The notes under the pieces were generated by a model. It had not been told where the DNA came from, did not search any database, and saw nothing but the letters and a program-made list of their open reading frames with translations. A DNA stretch of 40,977 bases from Campylobacteraceae bacterium (lineage in GTDB: Bacteria > Campylobacterota > Campylobacteria > Campylobacterales > Sulfurovaceae), in contig JALWLW010000095.1 in NCBI GenBank assembly GCA_027081065.1, positions 1 to 40,977 on the forward strand. Direction: 5' to 3'. The translations under genes and the position numbers were made by a program. This document shows, one piece after another, positions 28,592 through 38,918 of this stretch (position 1 is its first letter; every line of letters starts with the position of its first letter).

Positions 28592-29209
28592 ATGCCCCTC
28601 AATTTAAAAAACTTTCCTTTTGAATCTTCACTGGAAAAAGAAGCACTTCGCTTTTTAGAAGAACATGTCAAAGCCATCTCAATTCCTAAAAATAACATTC
28701 TTTTTTACCAAGGTGATATTTGTGAAAATGTTCTCTTGCTTACCAAAGGTGAAGTACGTCTTTACATTCAAGATGAGGGAATAGAGAGTATTGATTTGTA
28801 CACATTAAGAGAGGGTGAACAGTGTATTGTTAATACTGCTTCAAGTATTTCAAATACTCATGCCATTGCTACAGCTGAATCTATTAGTGATATAGAAGGT
28901 TATTTACTCGATAGCCCAAGCATTAAAAAGCTCTCTTCACTCTCTCCTATTTACCAAAGTTATATTTTTTCACTCTATACCATTCGCATGGCTGACCTTG
29001 CCAAGCTTATTAATGACATTAAATTTAAAAAACTAGACTCACGTCTTTTGGAGTGGTTACAAAACCACAAAGAAAAAAGCATTAAAATAACACATGAAGA
29101 GGTTGCAAACTCCTTAGGGAGTTCACGTGTGGTTATCTCTAGAACTTTAAAAGAACTAGAGAGAAAAAAGAGAGTAAAGCTCCATCGTGGTTCAATCGAG
29201 ATTTTATGA
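28592..29209 (+). CDS. Crp/Fnr-family transcriptional regulator
   Basis: A 205-aa regulator. I chose ATG at 28592, which has GGAG six bases ahead, over an ATG four codons upstream that contains this site. Residues about 10-115 form the cyclic-nucleotide-type beta barrel ([22 protein letters not shown]). A long helix follows, then a winged HTH near 150-200 ([27 protein letters not shown], seen as [11 protein letters not shown] and [11 protein letters not shown]). The N-terminal cysteine cluster of Fnr is absent, and the cAMP-contact residues of Crp are not evident. Cysteines occur at about 44 and 84 (GEQCIVNT), so a redox signal is possible. The last 6 bases overlap the convergent clpB. Confidence 0.88.
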   Translation: MPLNLKNFPFESSLEKEALRFLEEHVKAISIPKNNILFYQGDICENVLLLTKGEVRLYIQDEGIESIDLYTLREGEQCIVNTASSISNTHAIATAESISDIEGYLLDSPSIKKLSSLSPIYQSYIFSLYTIRMADLAKLINDIKFKKLDSRLLEWLQNHKEKSIKITHEEVANSLGSSRVVISRTLKELERKKRVKLHRGSIEIL

Positions 29210-31780
29210 ATCTATTTTAACAACCATCTCATCATTAACATAATCAAATTCTACTGAAGACCCCTCAGTAATTTTATCTTCTAATATCAACTCTGCTAAC
29301 CTATCTTCTACCTCATCATATAATGCTCTTTTAAGTGGTCTAGCACCATAGTCTGGGTCAAAACCTACCTCAGCAATGTAATCTTTTGCTGATTGACTTA
29401 ATGAGATGTTGATATCACGACTTGCTAACTTTTTCTTTATGCTCTCAAATAGTATATCTACAATACCCGTAATTGCTTCAAGATTAAGAGGGTTAAATGT
29501 CACAATGTCATCTAAACGGTTTAAAAACTCTGGTTTAAAGTGTTTTTTCAACTCATCATTAACAGCTTTTTCTCTTTCATTTCTATCTTCAAATTGCATA
29601 ATCTTATCTGAAGCAATATTAGAAGTCATAATAATAATGGTGTTTTTAAAATCAATTGTGACCCCTTTATTATCCGTTAATCGACCATCATCAAGTACTT
29701 GCAACAAGGTATTAAACACATCTGGATGTGCTTTTTCAATCTCATCAAAAAGTACTACAGAGTAAGGTTTTCTTCTTACAGCTTCTGTTAATTGTCCACC
29801 TTCATCGTAACCCACATACCCTGGAGGTGCACCTACTAAACGTGAAGCTGCATGTTTTTCCATATACTCTGACATATCAATACGTATCAGCGATTTTTCA
29901 GAGTCAAATAAAAACTTAGCCAAAGTCTTAGCCACTTGTGTTTTACCCACACCAGTAGGACCTAAAAACATAAATGAACCAATAGGACGATTCATATCAC
30001 TAAGTCCTGCTTTGTTTCGCTTAATCGCTCTAGCTACGGCATGTAGAGCTTCATTTTGTCCAATAACTTCTTGATTCAAAATATTTTCTACATTTAAAAT
30101 CTTCTCTTTTTCAGTTTGTAACATTTTGTTGACAGGAATTCCTGTCCAACGGCTAACAATAGAGGCTATCATCTCCTCATCTACTGAATTTTTAAGCAAT
30201 GTTCCCTCTTGGGTCATACTTTTCCAACGCTCTTCTAATGCCACTAATTCTGCCTCTTTTGTTGGCACTTGTCCATGGGTAATCTCTGCTACTTTAGAGA
30301 AATCACCTTCTCGTTCAGCCAAGGATGCTGCTGTTTTTAAAGACTCAATTTCAGATTTAATCACAGCCTGGGCATTAAAAACTTCTTTTTCATTGTCAAA
30401 TTGATTTTGTAATGAAACACGTTCCTCTTCTAAATTAGCCAACTCTTTTTCGATCTCTTCTAACCTAGATTCATTTTTAGAGCCCTCTTCCATACGTAAG
30501 GCTTCTTTTTCTACTTGCAAAGTCGATAAAGCACGTTTTACTTTTGCCAAATCTTTAGGTTCAGACTCTATTTGCATTTTCAGTTCAGCTGCTGCTTCAT
30601 CAATAAGGTCAATAGCCTTATCTGGTAAGAAACGGTCAGTAATATATCTATCAGAAAGCTTCGCTGCTGCTACGAGTGCTGAATCGGTAATGGTTACATT
30701 ATGATGAGACTCTAAACGCTCTTTAATTCCACGTAAGATTTGTAATGCCTCATTAATACTTGGTTCATCCACCTTAACAGGCTGAAAACGACGTTGCAAT
30801 GCTGTATCTTTCTCAAAATATTTACGGTACTCTTTAAGCGTTGTTGCTCCTATGGTTCGTAACTCTCCACGTGCTAAGGCTGGTTTTAAAATGTTTGCTG
30901 CATCATTACCACCCTCACTTCCACCTGCACCAATAATCGTATGAATTTCATCAATAAATAGAATAATATTTGAAGACTCTTTAACTTCATCTATTACAGC
31001 TTTAAGTCGCTCTTCAAACTCACCTCTATATTTTGCTCCAGCAATTAAACGGTTCATATCTAATGAAATTACACGCATATTTTGTAAACTAAGTGGTACT
31101 TCTTTGTTAACAATACGCTGTGCTAACCCCTCAACAATAGCTGTTTTACCAGTTCCTGGTTCACCAATTAAAATTGGGTTATTTTTGGTTTTACGAATAA
31201 GTATCTGCATCATTCGTTGTACTTCTTCATCCCGTCCAATAACTGGATCTAGCTCCCCATCTAAAGCTTTTTTATTTAAATCAATTCCATATTTTTCTAA
31301 AGCTTCTAAAGACTCATCACCACTTTGAGAGTCAATAGTCTTTCCTCCACGAATAGCTTCTAATGTCTTTTGTAATTCAGTTAAATCTATGTACTTCGCC
31401 ATTGAATTAACAATAAAATCTTCTTTAATATTCGCAATAATCCATGTATCTACAGATAAATACTGATCACCATTAGCAGCCATAATACCCTCAGCAGCTT
31501 GGAATGTTGATACTGTTTTATGAGAAAGCCGAATGTTCTCTTTACTTACAGAAGAGACCGTAGGCAACTTATTGGTTAATGACTTAACTTCTAATTCTAT
31601 TGCTGCTTTATCAGCATTTAATTTATTTAGTGCCTGTTGCAACAATGAGTTACTGTTGGTCAATAAACCCCAAATAATATGTAAAGGGTCAACTTCTTGA
31701 TTTTTATTATGTAATGCTAAAGAGACAGCAGACTCTAATGATGCACTCATTTGATTGGTTAATTTTTCTAATATACTCAT
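29204..31780 (-). CDS. clpB: ATP-dependent chaperone ClpB
   Basis: Hexameric AAA+ disaggregase that rescues aggregated proteins with DnaK. Length 858 aa. The N domain is at about 1-140. AAA-1 has [13 protein letters not shown] near 200 and [14 protein letters not shown] near 270; the coiled middle domain at about 400-530 separates ClpB from ClpA and ClpC. AAA-2 has [12 protein letters not shown] near 600 and [13 protein letters not shown] near 670. No ClpP-binding IGL/F loop is expected or seen. ATG is preceded by AGGA. It is divergent from ctpA, and a 7-bp inverted repeat brackets its probable -10 box. Confidence 0.98.
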   Translation of the reverse strand: MSILEKLTNQMSASLESAVSLALHNKNQEVDPLHIIWGLLTNSNSLLQQALNKLNADKAAIELEVKSLTNKLPTVSSVSKENIRLSHKTVSTFQAAEGIMAANGDQYLSVDTWIIANIKEDFIVNSMAKYIDLTELQKTLEAIRGGKTIDSQSGDESLEALEKYGIDLNKKALDGELDPVIGRDEEVQRMMQILIRKTKNNPILIGEPGTGKTAIVEGLAQRIVNKEVPLSLQNMRVISLDMNRLIAGAKYRGEFEERLKAVIDEVKESSNIILFIDEIHTIIGAGGSEGGNDAANILKPALARGELRTIGATTLKEYRKYFEKDTALQRRFQPVKVDEPSINEALQILRGIKERLESHHNVTITDSALVAAAKLSDRYITDRFLPDKAIDLIDEAAAELKMQIESEPKDLAKVKRALSTLQVEKEALRMEEGSKNESRLEEIEKELANLEEERVSLQNQFDNEKEVFNAQAVIKSEIESLKTAASLAEREGDFSKVAEITHGQVPTKEAELVALEERWKSMTQEGTLLKNSVDEEMIASIVSRWTGIPVNKMLQTEKEKILNVENILNQEVIGQNEALHAVARAIKRNKAGLSDMNRPIGSFMFLGPTGVGKTQVAKTLAKFLFDSEKSLIRIDMSEYMEKHAASRLVGAPPGYVGYDEGGQLTEAVRRKPYSVVLFDEIEKAHPDVFNTLLQVLDDGRLTDNKGVTIDFKNTIIIMTSNIASDKIMQFEDRNEREKAVNDELKKHFKPEFLNRLDDIVTFNPLNLEAITGIVDILFESIKKKLASRDINISLSQSAKDYIAEVGFDPDYGARPLKRALYDEVEDRLAELILEDKITEGSSVEFDYVNDEMVVKIDS

Positions 31781-31814
31781 AATCTTTTCCTATATCTATT
31801 TTAAATTCTAAGCG

Positions 31815-31839
31815 TATTCTAGTATAAATATTTAGAATA
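31815..31839. promoter_or_regulatory. Inverted repeat around the clpB -10 box
   Basis: TATTCTA, 11 bases, TAGAATA. The spacer contains TATACT on the minus strand, a likely -10 box for clpB. I see no HspR (HAIR) or CIRCE element in this 170-base gap. Confidence 0.35.
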
Positions 31840-31950
31840 AAATGCCACTTTAGTACCAAACTCCCTTTTAATAACAGAATATCATTAAAATTTTATCAAT
31901 TTTAGATAAAATATAATTCTTATAAAAATGATGGGATACATAAAAAATAT

Positions 31951-33261
31951 ATGATAATTAAAAACAAAAAAGCAATGTTATTCGGCTTTATTTCTTCTGT
32001 AACTGCTTCAGTAATTTTATCTACTTCACTACAAGCAGACAATTCTGATAGACAAGACAGTCATACTTCAAAACTCGAAGCATATTTAAAGTTTACTAAA
32101 ATTGTACAACTTATTGAAGAACAATATGTTGATGATATTAATGCTTCAGATATTATTAATAATGCCTTAAAAGGGATGCTCTCTAATCTTGACGCGCACT
32201 CATCATTTATGGATGCAAAAGAGACCAAAGAATTACAAGTTCAAACACATGGAGAATTTGGTGGACTAGGAATAACAGTAGGTATGAAAGATGGAGCATT
32301 AACAGTTATTGCTCCACTTGAAGGAACACCTGCTGATAAAGCTGGAATCAAGTCTGGTGACATTATTTTAAAAATCAATGAACAAGCAACTATTGGTATG
32401 ACTATTGACAAAGCTGTCTCTATCATGAGAGGAAAACCTCAAACAGCTATTGAACTTACTTTAGTTAGAAAAGGTGAGGGGAAACCTTTAAAAGTTGCAA
32501 TCATTAGAGATATTATTGAAATACAATCTGTCTATTCAAAAACCATTGAAGATGATATTCTATATCTACGTGTAACCTCTTTTGATCAAAAAGTTGTACA
32601 AGGCATGAAAAAATCCATTGCTGAACATCCTAATACTAAGGGGATTGTTCTTGATTTAAGAAATAATCCAGGAGGGCTACTCAATCAAGCCATTGGTGTT
32701 GTTGATATGTTTGTAAGTGAAGGAGCTATTGTTAGCCAAAAAGGGAAAATTCCAGAAGAAAACCTTGTATATAATGCAACATCTAGTGGAAGTGATTTAA
32801 AAACACCTTTAGTTATTTTGGTTAATGGAGGTTCGGCATCTGCTTCAGAGATTGTTTCAGGAGCACTACAAGACCATAACCGAGCTGTTGTAGTAGGAAA
32901 CAAAACATTTGGAAAAGGTTCAGTACAAGTGGTTATGCCTATTAATCAAACAGAAGCTTTACGTTTAACCATTGCTCGTTATTACCTACCAAGTGGGAGA
33001 ACCATTCAAGCTGTTGGGGTAACACCAGATGTCGAAGTTTCTTTTGGTGAAATAAAAAAAGTTGAAGAGGGTCTTTCTATTAAAGAGAAAGATTTACAAA
33101 AACATTTAGAGAGTGAACTTGAAAAAGTAGATGGGAAGAAGCCTAAAGAAGAAGAGCATGAAGACAAAACCATTATCACAGAAGAACAAATCTATAAAGA
33201 TTCTCAACTAAAATCTGCTATAGACATACTCAAAGCACTTATTATTACAAACAATAAATAG
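31951..33261 (+). CDS. ctpA: Carboxyl-terminal processing protease (S41)
   Basis: Periplasmic serine protease that trims or degrades envelope proteins, often peptidoglycan enzymes. Length 436 aa. An N-terminal signal segment (about 1-30) is followed by a helical region. The PDZ domain lies at about 95-180 ([20 protein letters not shown], seen as [12 protein letters not shown]). The S41 domain has [11 protein letters not shown] near 235, the catalytic Ser near 296 ([16 protein letters not shown]) and Lys near 322 (FGKGSVQ), the usual 25-residue spacing. The ribosome binding site before ATG is weak. It heads the purC-S-Q operon with a 34-base gap. Confidence 0.96.
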   Translation: MIIKNKKAMLFGFISSVTASVILSTSLQADNSDRQDSHTSKLEAYLKFTKIVQLIEEQYVDDINASDIINNALKGMLSNLDAHSSFMDAKETKELQVQTHGEFGGLGITVGMKDGALTVIAPLEGTPADKAGIKSGDIILKINEQATIGMTIDKAVSIMRGKPQTAIELTLVRKGEGKPLKVAIIRDIIEIQSVYSKTIEDDILYLRVTSFDQKVVQGMKKSIAEHPNTKGIVLDLRNNPGGLLNQAIGVVDMFVSEGAIVSQKGKIPEENLVYNATSSGSDLKTPLVILVNGGSASASEIVSGALQDHNRAVVVGNKTFGKGSVQVVMPINQTEALRLTIARYYLPSGRTIQAVGVTPDVEVSFGEIKKVEEGLSIKEKDLQKHLESELEKVDGKKPKEEEHEDKTIITEEQIYKDSQLKSAIDILKALIITNNK

Positions 33262-33295
33262 CGTTCAAATAAACGTAACCAAGGACATAAGAAAA

Positions 33296-34018
33296 ATGAA
33301 AAAAACAGAATTACTGTATGAAGGTAAAGCCAAAAAAATTTGGCATACAGAAGACGATACACTTTTAATTTCTGAATTTAAAGATGATTTAACTGCTTTT
33401 AATGGTGAAAAAAAATCAAGTGAAGCAGGAAAAGGTGCTTTAAATAATAAAATTTCAACTGAACTTTTTAAAGTGCTTCATCGTAAAGGTGTGCCAACAC
33501 ACTTTGTCGAAATGCTAGATGACAATAATATGTTACATAAAAAATGTGATGTTATTCTAATTGAAGTTATTGTTAGAAATATTGCAACAGGTAGTTTAAG
33601 TAGAAACCTTGGTATTGAAGATGGAAAAGTACTCCCTTTTACTTTAGTAGAATTTGATTATAAAGATGATAAACTAGGTGATCCAAAACTAAATGACCAA
33701 CACTGTCTAATTCTAGAACTGGTAAATAATAGTGATGAATTAGACTATATTCGATATATGGCAAGAAGAATCAACACTATTATGCAAGATTTTTTCTCTG
33801 ACAAAGATATGACAGTAGTTGACTTTAAATTAGAATTTGGTAGAGATACTGATGGAAATATTATTTTAATTGATGAACTTAGTCCCGACAACTTTAGGTT
33901 TTGGGATGCAAAAACTGGTGAAAGTATGGATAAAGACCGATTCAGAAAAGGGTTGGGTGGACTTAAAGTTGCTTATGAAGAAGTGTTAAACAGAATTTTA
34001 GGAGATATAAATTCATGA
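33296..34018 (+). CDS. purC: Phosphoribosylaminoimidazole-succinocarboxamide synthase
   Basis: Joins CAIR and aspartate using ATP to give SAICAR, in de novo purine synthesis. Length 240 aa, normal. Seen: [10 protein letters not shown] at the N-terminus, the [13 protein letters not shown] loop, [17 protein letters not shown] [16 protein letters not shown], and the end signature [10 protein letters not shown] followed by [17 protein letters not shown] follows AAGGACATAAGAAAA. Its last four bases (ATGA) start purS. Confidence 0.98.
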   Translation: MKKTELLYEGKAKKIWHTEDDTLLISEFKDDLTAFNGEKKSSEAGKGALNNKISTELFKVLHRKGVPTHFVEMLDDNNMLHKKCDVILIEVIVRNIATGSLSRNLGIEDGKVLPFTLVEFDYKDDKLGDPKLNDQHCLILELVNNSDELDYIRYMARRINTIMQDFFSDKDMTVVDFKLEFGRDTDGNIILIDELSPDNFRFWDAKTGESMDKDRFRKGLGGLKVAYEEVLNRILGDINS

Positions 34019-34254
34019 AAGCCATTGTAAATATTTTTTTAAAAGAGGGTGTACTTGACCCTCAAGGAAAAGCAATTCACCATGCTTTAGATACAATGAA
34101 CTTTGAAGGTGTTGACGATGTTCGTATGGGTAAACAAATTGTACTTAAACTAACATCCACCAATAAAGAAGAAGCTCTAAAAGAAGTAGAAAAAATGGCT
34201 GAGGAGATTTTAGCCAATACTGTTATTGAAGACTATACAATTGAGTTAATCTAA
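34015..34254 (+). CDS. purS: Phosphoribosylformylglycinamidine synthase, PurS subunit
   Basis: Small (79 aa) structural subunit that bridges PurL and PurQ in the three-part FGAM synthase. [16 protein letters not shown] and [14 protein letters not shown] are the family's typical strand and helix segments. It overlaps purC by four bases and purQ by one, so translation is coupled. purL is not in the window. Confidence 0.96.
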   Translation: MKAIVNIFLKEGVLDPQGKAIHHALDTMNFEGVDDVRMGKQIVLKLTSTNKEEALKEVEKMAEEILANTVIEDYTIELI

Positions 34255-34928
34255 TGAAACACATAGCAATTTTACAATTTCCAGGTACTAACTGTGATTT
34301 AGATACCAAATATGCTTTTGAGAAGTTAGGTTGCAATACTTCTATTATTTGGCATAAAGAGACAAAGCTTCCTACAGATACTGACTTAGTCATTGTGCCT
34401 GGTGGTTTCTCATATGGTGACTATTTACGTTCGGGTGCTATTGCTAAATTTTCTCCTATTATGCAGTCTGTCATTGCTTTTGCAAACAATGGTGGAAAAG
34501 TTTTAGGTATCTGTAATGGTTTTCAAATCTTAACAGAGCTAGGTTTACTTCCTGGTGCACTAAAACGGAATATTGGTTTACATTTTATTTCAAAATTTCA
34601 AACAATTAAAGTTGTCAACAACTCTAATGACTTTTTAAAGAAATGCTCTAAAGATGAAATACTCAACATTCCAATAGCCCATGCAGATGGTAACTACTAT
34701 ATCGATGAAGAGGGCTTCAAAGAGTTAGAGAAGAATGAACAAGTATTATTACGATACTCAAATGAGAAGGGTGAACCCATTGTAGTCAATGGTTCTGTCA
34801 CTTCCATTGCTGGTGTTTCTAATAAAAATAAAAATGTATTTGGACTAATGCCCCACCCTGAACGTGCTTTAGAAAATATTTTAGGTTCAGATGATGGGAT
34901 CAAAATGCTTCAAGGACTTATTGCCTAA
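34254..34928 (+). CDS. purQ: Phosphoribosylformylglycinamidine synthase, glutaminase subunit
   Basis: Class I glutamine amidotransferase (224 aa) that supplies ammonia to PurL. The nucleophile is the Cys of LGICNGFQ near residue 85; the catalytic His and Glu are in LMPHPERA near 203. IVPGGFSYGDYLRSGAIAKF is diagnostic of PurQ. The start overlaps the purS stop by one base (TAATG), and its own stop overlaps the next gene the same way. Confidence 0.97.
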   Translation: MKHIAILQFPGTNCDLDTKYAFEKLGCNTSIIWHKETKLPTDTDLVIVPGGFSYGDYLRSGAIAKFSPIMQSVIAFANNGGKVLGICNGFQILTELGLLPGALKRNIGLHFISKFQTIKVVNNSNDFLKKCSKDEILNIPIAHADGNYYIDEEGFKELEKNEQVLLRYSNEKGEPIVVNGSVTSIAGVSNKNKNVFGLMPHPERALENILGSDDGIKMLQGLIA

Positions 34929-35935
34929 TGAAAACGCTCATCACTTTTTTATTAATCTTCACCATTAACCTTCTTGCTGGAGATATTGAGTACAGTTATG
35001 TACCTAAAAAAGTATATGAGAAACAAGTTTTTTCTATTAGTTTTCTAACAGAAGATGAGACAAGTGTCTCTTTTGAATTCAAAGGTCACAACCAACCAAT
35101 TTCAAAAGAACCTGTTATTATGAATAATGGACTTAATACTTTTTATACTTTTTATTTCAAAACTACTGATAAAGTTTTTTCTATTCCCCAAGTAGTTGTC
35201 CAATTAGACAATGAAGAAAAAATACTTCCTGCTATTAAAATACCTGTTAAAAAACTTCCTCAACACAAGAATTTCTCAGGTATTATGGCATCTGGTCTTA
35301 AGATTAAAAATCATCAAGTTTCCGTTTATGATGGAGAGAGTAATCTAATTGCTATAGCTTTTGAAGCTTATGATGCTAACTTAGAGGACATCTATATTCC
35401 ATCAGCACTTAAAGATGGTACAGAAAATGCAAAACGAGATGGCTCTAAAATGGAAATACACTACTATATCGTTTTACCAAGTGAACAAAAAGAGCTAAGC
35501 TTTAGCTACTTTGATACCATTAAGGAGACGTTTGTAGAAAAGAGTATTCCTATTATCATGCATGATGGTTCAGTCGCAGCACAAACTGATTTAAACCCTA
35601 AAGATGATAGTTTTGAAGCACTTAAAAAATATACTTTACTTATATTAAGTATCGTTTTTGTTCTACTTTTTTTATGGAAAAAAGACTTCTTCTATTTAAT
35701 CATGGCTGTTATTTCAGCTGCTGTCTTACTAACATTTTACACAGCATTAGCAACCGTATGTATAAAAGAGGGCTCACCTCTTTACATTATACCTACTTCA
35801 AACAGTACTACTTCTATTCATATTGATAAACAATACAAGACAACAAAACTTGCCGAGCGTAATGAGTTTGTTAAAATTGAATATAAAAATGGAACAGTAG
35901 GATGGGTTAAACATGAAAATCTTTGCGAAGATTAG
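34928..35935 (+). CDS. Exported membrane protein with C-terminal SH3-like domain, unknown
   Basis: A 335-aa protein with a signal peptide (about 1-18, ending LLAGD). A beta-rich periplasmic region follows (about 20-220; the repeated FEFKGH and YFKTTDKVFSIPQVVV strands recall immunoglobulin-like or BatD-type folds). Two hydrophobic segments lie near 236-252 and 256-278. The C-terminal 55 residues (SPLYIIP, then EFVKIEYKNGTVGWVKHENLC) fit a bacterial SH3 domain, often a cell-wall-binding module. It shares a base with purQ and overlaps plsC by 23. I recall an unnamed gene at the same place in C. jejuni, between purQ and plsC. Function unknown; an envelope role is inferred. Confidence 0.72.
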   Translation: MKTLITFLLIFTINLLAGDIEYSYVPKKVYEKQVFSISFLTEDETSVSFEFKGHNQPISKEPVIMNNGLNTFYTFYFKTTDKVFSIPQVVVQLDNEEKILPAIKIPVKKLPQHKNFSGIMASGLKIKNHQVSVYDGESNLIAIAFEAYDANLEDIYIPSALKDGTENAKRDGSKMEIHYYIVLPSEQKELSFSYFDTIKETFVEKSIPIIMHDGSVAAQTDLNPKDDSFEALKKYTLLILSIVFVLLFLWKKDFFYLIMAVISAAVLLTFYTALATVCIKEGSPLYIIPTSNSTTSIHIDKQYKTTKLAERNEFVKIEYKNGTVGWVKHENLCED

Positions 35936-36626
35936 ATTTTATTATGGAGCTGCTACTATATCTTTTATAGCAGCTGGTATTATGGTACCACTCATGATGA
36001 TTTTCCCAAATAAAAAATCTTCTATTCTTCACTACTGGAATAGAGTCATTATCTTTTTACTTGGTGGAAAAATCATATCTCATGGAAAGCGTGACAATAG
36101 TGTTGATATGTTTGTTTCAAACCATCAAGGTATTATTGATATTGTTGCCTTAGAAGCTGATAGCAACACTGACATACGGTGGGTTGCAAAAAAACAACTT
36201 TTTGATGCACCTTGGTTTGGCTACCTTCTTAAACTTCCTAATATGATAGAGATAGACAGAGAGAATAAAACTGGGTTAGTCAAGCTTTTACGAGATACAA
36301 AAGAGACCATTCAAAGTAAAGATAAAAGGGTTATTTGTATTTTTCCTGAAGGTACAAGAACAGATAAACAAGCTCTTTTACCTTTTAAAGGTGGTACTAA
36401 GATCATAGCTGAAAAACTTGAATTAACCATTCAGCCCATTATTATTACTAACAGTAAAAAACTATTAAATGAACATAACAAGACAGCCCACAATGCAACC
36501 GTCCATATCACCTATTTAAAACCTTTTAAAGTTTCAAAAGAAAATAAAGAATGGTACGATCAATTAACAAAGAAAATGCAAACATGCATTGACCTTGAAT
36601 ACAATGAACATAAGCGAGAACGATAA
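35913..36626 (+). CDS. plsC: 1-acyl-sn-glycerol-3-phosphate acyltransferase
   Basis: Makes phosphatidic acid from lysophosphatidic acid at the inner membrane. Length 237 aa. A hydrophobic N-terminal helix (about 10-32) precedes the acyltransferase motifs: NHQGIID near 70 (block I His and Asp), IDREN near 115 and FPEGTRT near 145 (block III). It starts within the end of the preceding gene, in another frame, so translation is probably coupled. Confidence 0.94.
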   Translation: MKIFAKIRFYYGAATISFIAAGIMVPLMMIFPNKKSSILHYWNRVIIFLLGGKIISHGKRDNSVDMFVSNHQGIIDIVALEADSNTDIRWVAKKQLFDAPWFGYLLKLPNMIEIDRENKTGLVKLLRDTKETIQSKDKRVICIFPEGTRTDKQALLPFKGGTKIIAEKLELTIQPIIITNSKKLLNEHNKTAHNATVHITYLKPFKVSKENKEWYDQLTKKMQTCIDLEYNEHKRER

Positions 36627-36628
36627 AA

Positions 36629-36916
36629 ATGTATACAGATGAACAAACAGAAGAAGCTACACCTCTTAAAGATGAAGTAGAAAGTCATATTAGAAAGCTT
36701 ATTTCTCCTCTTAAAGATGAAAAAGAACTAAAATCAATTTTAAAAGTTAAACTAACAAAAAAAGAGTTTAAGGTTTTAAATAGCTGGGCAAATCATGATG
36801 ACTTAGAAACCTTAAAAGATAAACTAGGGATAGATGAAGAACGCTATACAGAGCTTTCTCTTAAACTGATAAAAAAACTCAATCAAGAGAAGCTGAAACA
36901 AGAAATTTGTTTTTAA
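36629..36916 (+). CDS. Small protein resembling sigma factor region 4
   Basis: A 95-aa soluble, charged protein. Residues about 43-90 (LTKKEFKVLNSW, then a helix, LGIDEERYTEL, then LKLIKKLNQEK) line up without gaps with RpoD region 4 of the convergent neighbour ([16 protein letters not shown] helix, [15 protein letters not shown]): same LE, ER and IKKL positions. The first 40 residues are acidic and lack regions 1-3. It starts two bases after plsC and stops 12 bases before the rpoD stop. Possibly a DNA- or RNA-polymerase-binding regulator derived from a sigma factor. I do not know a named family; the similarity is by eye. Confidence 0.6.
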   Translation: MYTDEQTEEATPLKDEVESHIRKLISPLKDEKELKSILKVKLTKKEFKVLNSWANHDDLETLKDKLGIDEERYTELSLKLIKKLNQEKLKQEICF

Positions 36917-36928
36917 GAGATAGAGAAA

Positions 36929-38788
36929 TTAACCCTCTATATAATTTTTAAGTTTACGCCCTACTCTTGGGTGTTTTAATTTTTTAATTGCAGAAGACTC
37001 AATCTGTCTTACACGTTCACGTGTCACTCTAAGTTCTTTTCCAATTTCTTCAAGTGTTCTATCACTTTCATCAGAGAGAAGCCCAAAACGCATTCGTATA
37101 ACAGCTTTTTCACGTTCATTTAACTGATCAAGTACCTCATCTATCTGATTGTTCAAGTCATCATTTAGTACAGCATCAGAAGGGCTCACTGTCTCTTTAT
37201 CTTCAATAAAGTCACCAAATCTTCCATCATCTTCATCCCCAACAGGTGTTTCAAGACTTACAGGCTCTTTAGTAATTTTAATGACATTCTTAACTTTATC
37301 AACCGATAACCCAACCTCTTTAGCAATAGTATCAAGATCTGGCTCTTTACCTGTTTCTTGAAGCCCTTTTCTAATAATTTTATTAATTCGGTTAATGGTC
37401 TCAATCATATGAATTGGGATACGAATAGTACGTGCTTGGTCAGCAATGGCACGTGAAATAGCCTGACGAATCCACCAAGTAGCATAAGTTGAGAACTTAT
37501 ACCCTTTTTGGTATTCAAATTTATCAACAGCTTTCATAAGCCCTATGTTCCCCTCTTGAATAAGATCAAGAAATGGTAACCCACGATTTGTATAACGCTT
37601 AGCAATAGAGACAACCAAACGCAAGTTGGACTTAGCCATTCTGGTTTTGGCTATTTCTGAACGTTTCTTACCACGACGAATTTGACCTAAAATTTCTGCC
37701 AATTTTTCAGGATCAAGATCAAAACTATCTTTACTGGCTTCCCTTGTCTCATACAATTTCTTGATTTCAACATAAGTACTTACCATGGTTGTCTCAGGCA
37801 CAGCATCAGTAATATCTTCTTTATCCATCTCTAAAATATTCTCTAAAATTTTTCTATGATTCTCTTTTAAAGTATCATTAAATAGAGGTAATTTATACTC
37901 AAGCCTTTTTAGCTCTTTTTCAAAACCATCATCACTTCTAAGTGCAGTTTCCATTGCCTTAACAAGTTCATTAATAAGCTTAGAAGTAGGTCCTAAATCA
38001 ATAAGTGCTAATTTTTGTTGTTGCTTTTTAAAGGCAACTTTCATCTGCTCATGCAAAATTTTCTCAGGATCATCAAGACCATTTTCAAGAGTAGCTTCTA
38101 ATTCATCACGGCTTTTCATCCACTCTTTTTTTGCTTTTTCAAGTGCTTTAAATGAACTAACTACCTGCTTAACACGCTTATCAGCAGCTTTATCTGCTGA
38201 CAATGGTGCTGAAGCATCATTGTCTTCACCATCTCCTTTATCATCAGAAGTCTCTTTTTCATCTTCAAAACTTTTAAATAACTCTTTAACACGACGTTCT
38301 CTATTTAATAAAGGTTCTTTATAGTTTAAAATATAATCAAGTAAATACGGAACAGAACAAATCGCATCTAAAATAACATCTTCACCTGCTTCAATTTCTC
38401 TACTTAAAAAGACTTCTTCTTCTTTGGTTAACAATGGAATTTTACCCATTTCACGAAGATACATACGCACAGGGGAATCAGAACGACTCCACTCTAGAAG
38501 TTCTTTTTCTTTTAAAAAGTCAAACCCCTCTGCATCACCATCTTCTAACTCTTTTTGTCTTACTTCTTCACGTTTTTTCTTTTCAGATGCTGAAAGAAAA
38601 TGTGCATACTCTGAAGAAGTTACTAAATTAATGTTATATTTTTCGGAGAGTTTTAAAATCTTTTTAGATTGTACCAGTGTTGGTTGCTTGTCAAATTCTT
38701 TTGCCAAGTTTTCAAAAGTAATCAAATCACCTTTTTTACACTCTTTAAATATTTCGTCTATTTTTTTGTTAATGTCTTTTGCAGCCAA
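36929..38788 (-). CDS. rpoD: RNA polymerase primary sigma factor (sigma-70)
   Basis: Housekeeping sigma factor, 619 aa. Region 1.1 is at about 1-70, and region 1.2 near 105-135 ([21 protein letters not shown]). A long acidic non-conserved insert follows, then region 2 near 390-460 ([35 protein letters not shown]), region 3 ([12 protein letters not shown]) and region 4 with the -35-binding helix [19 protein letters not shown] near 590. The start is TTG at 38788 with AAGGAG eight bases ahead; no ATG fits better. A -10 box lies at 38846-38851. Confidence 0.98.
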   Translation of the reverse strand: MAAKDINKKIDEIFKECKKGDLITFENLAKEFDKQPTLVQSKKILKLSEKYNINLVTSSEYAHFLSASEKKKREEVRQKELEDGDAEGFDFLKEKELLEWSRSDSPVRMYLREMGKIPLLTKEEEVFLSREIEAGEDVILDAICSVPYLLDYILNYKEPLLNRERRVKELFKSFEDEKETSDDKGDGEDNDASAPLSADKAADKRVKQVVSSFKALEKAKKEWMKSRDELEATLENGLDDPEKILHEQMKVAFKKQQQKLALIDLGPTSKLINELVKAMETALRSDDGFEKELKRLEYKLPLFNDTLKENHRKILENILEMDKEDITDAVPETTMVSTYVEIKKLYETREASKDSFDLDPEKLAEILGQIRRGKKRSEIAKTRMAKSNLRLVVSIAKRYTNRGLPFLDLIQEGNIGLMKAVDKFEYQKGYKFSTYATWWIRQAISRAIADQARTIRIPIHMIETINRINKIIRKGLQETGKEPDLDTIAKEVGLSVDKVKNVIKITKEPVSLETPVGDEDDGRFGDFIEDKETVSPSDAVLNDDLNNQIDEVLDQLNEREKAVIRMRFGLLSDESDRTLEEIGKELRVTRERVRQIESSAIKKLKHPRVGRKLKNYIEG

Positions 38789-38796
38789 GAGAAAAA

Positions 38797-38802
38797 CTCC
38801 TT
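38797..38802 (-). promoter_or_regulatory. Ribosome binding site that fixes the TTG start of rpoD
   Basis: AAGGAG on the minus strand, eight bases before TTG (38786-38788). This consensus site makes the TTG start convincing. Confidence 0.7.
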
Positions 38803-38845
38803 ATGAGGATAAATAATGTATTTTTCAATACCCTATTTTTTGTGC

Positions 38846-38851
38846 ATTATA
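38846..38851 (-). promoter_or_regulatory. -10 box of the rpoD promoter
   Basis: TATAAT on the minus strand, 57 bases before the rpoD start, in the 130-base gap after the histidine phosphatase gene. No -35 box seen. Confidence 0.45.
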
Positions 38852-38918
38852 CCGAAATAGTTTTAATAGAAATATGTAATTGCTCATAAAGAACTATATT
38901 TAAGGCTTTAAAACCATT

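Noticed and set aside
29406..29765. Plus-strand ORFs of 119 and 63 codons within clpB
   Set aside because: Shadows of the AAA-2 domain; they overlap each other and match nothing I recognise.
38424..38816. Plus-strand ORF of 130 codons opposite rpoD
   Set aside because: Antisense to sigma regions 1.1-1.2; no ribosome site and a low-complexity Ser/Phe make-up.
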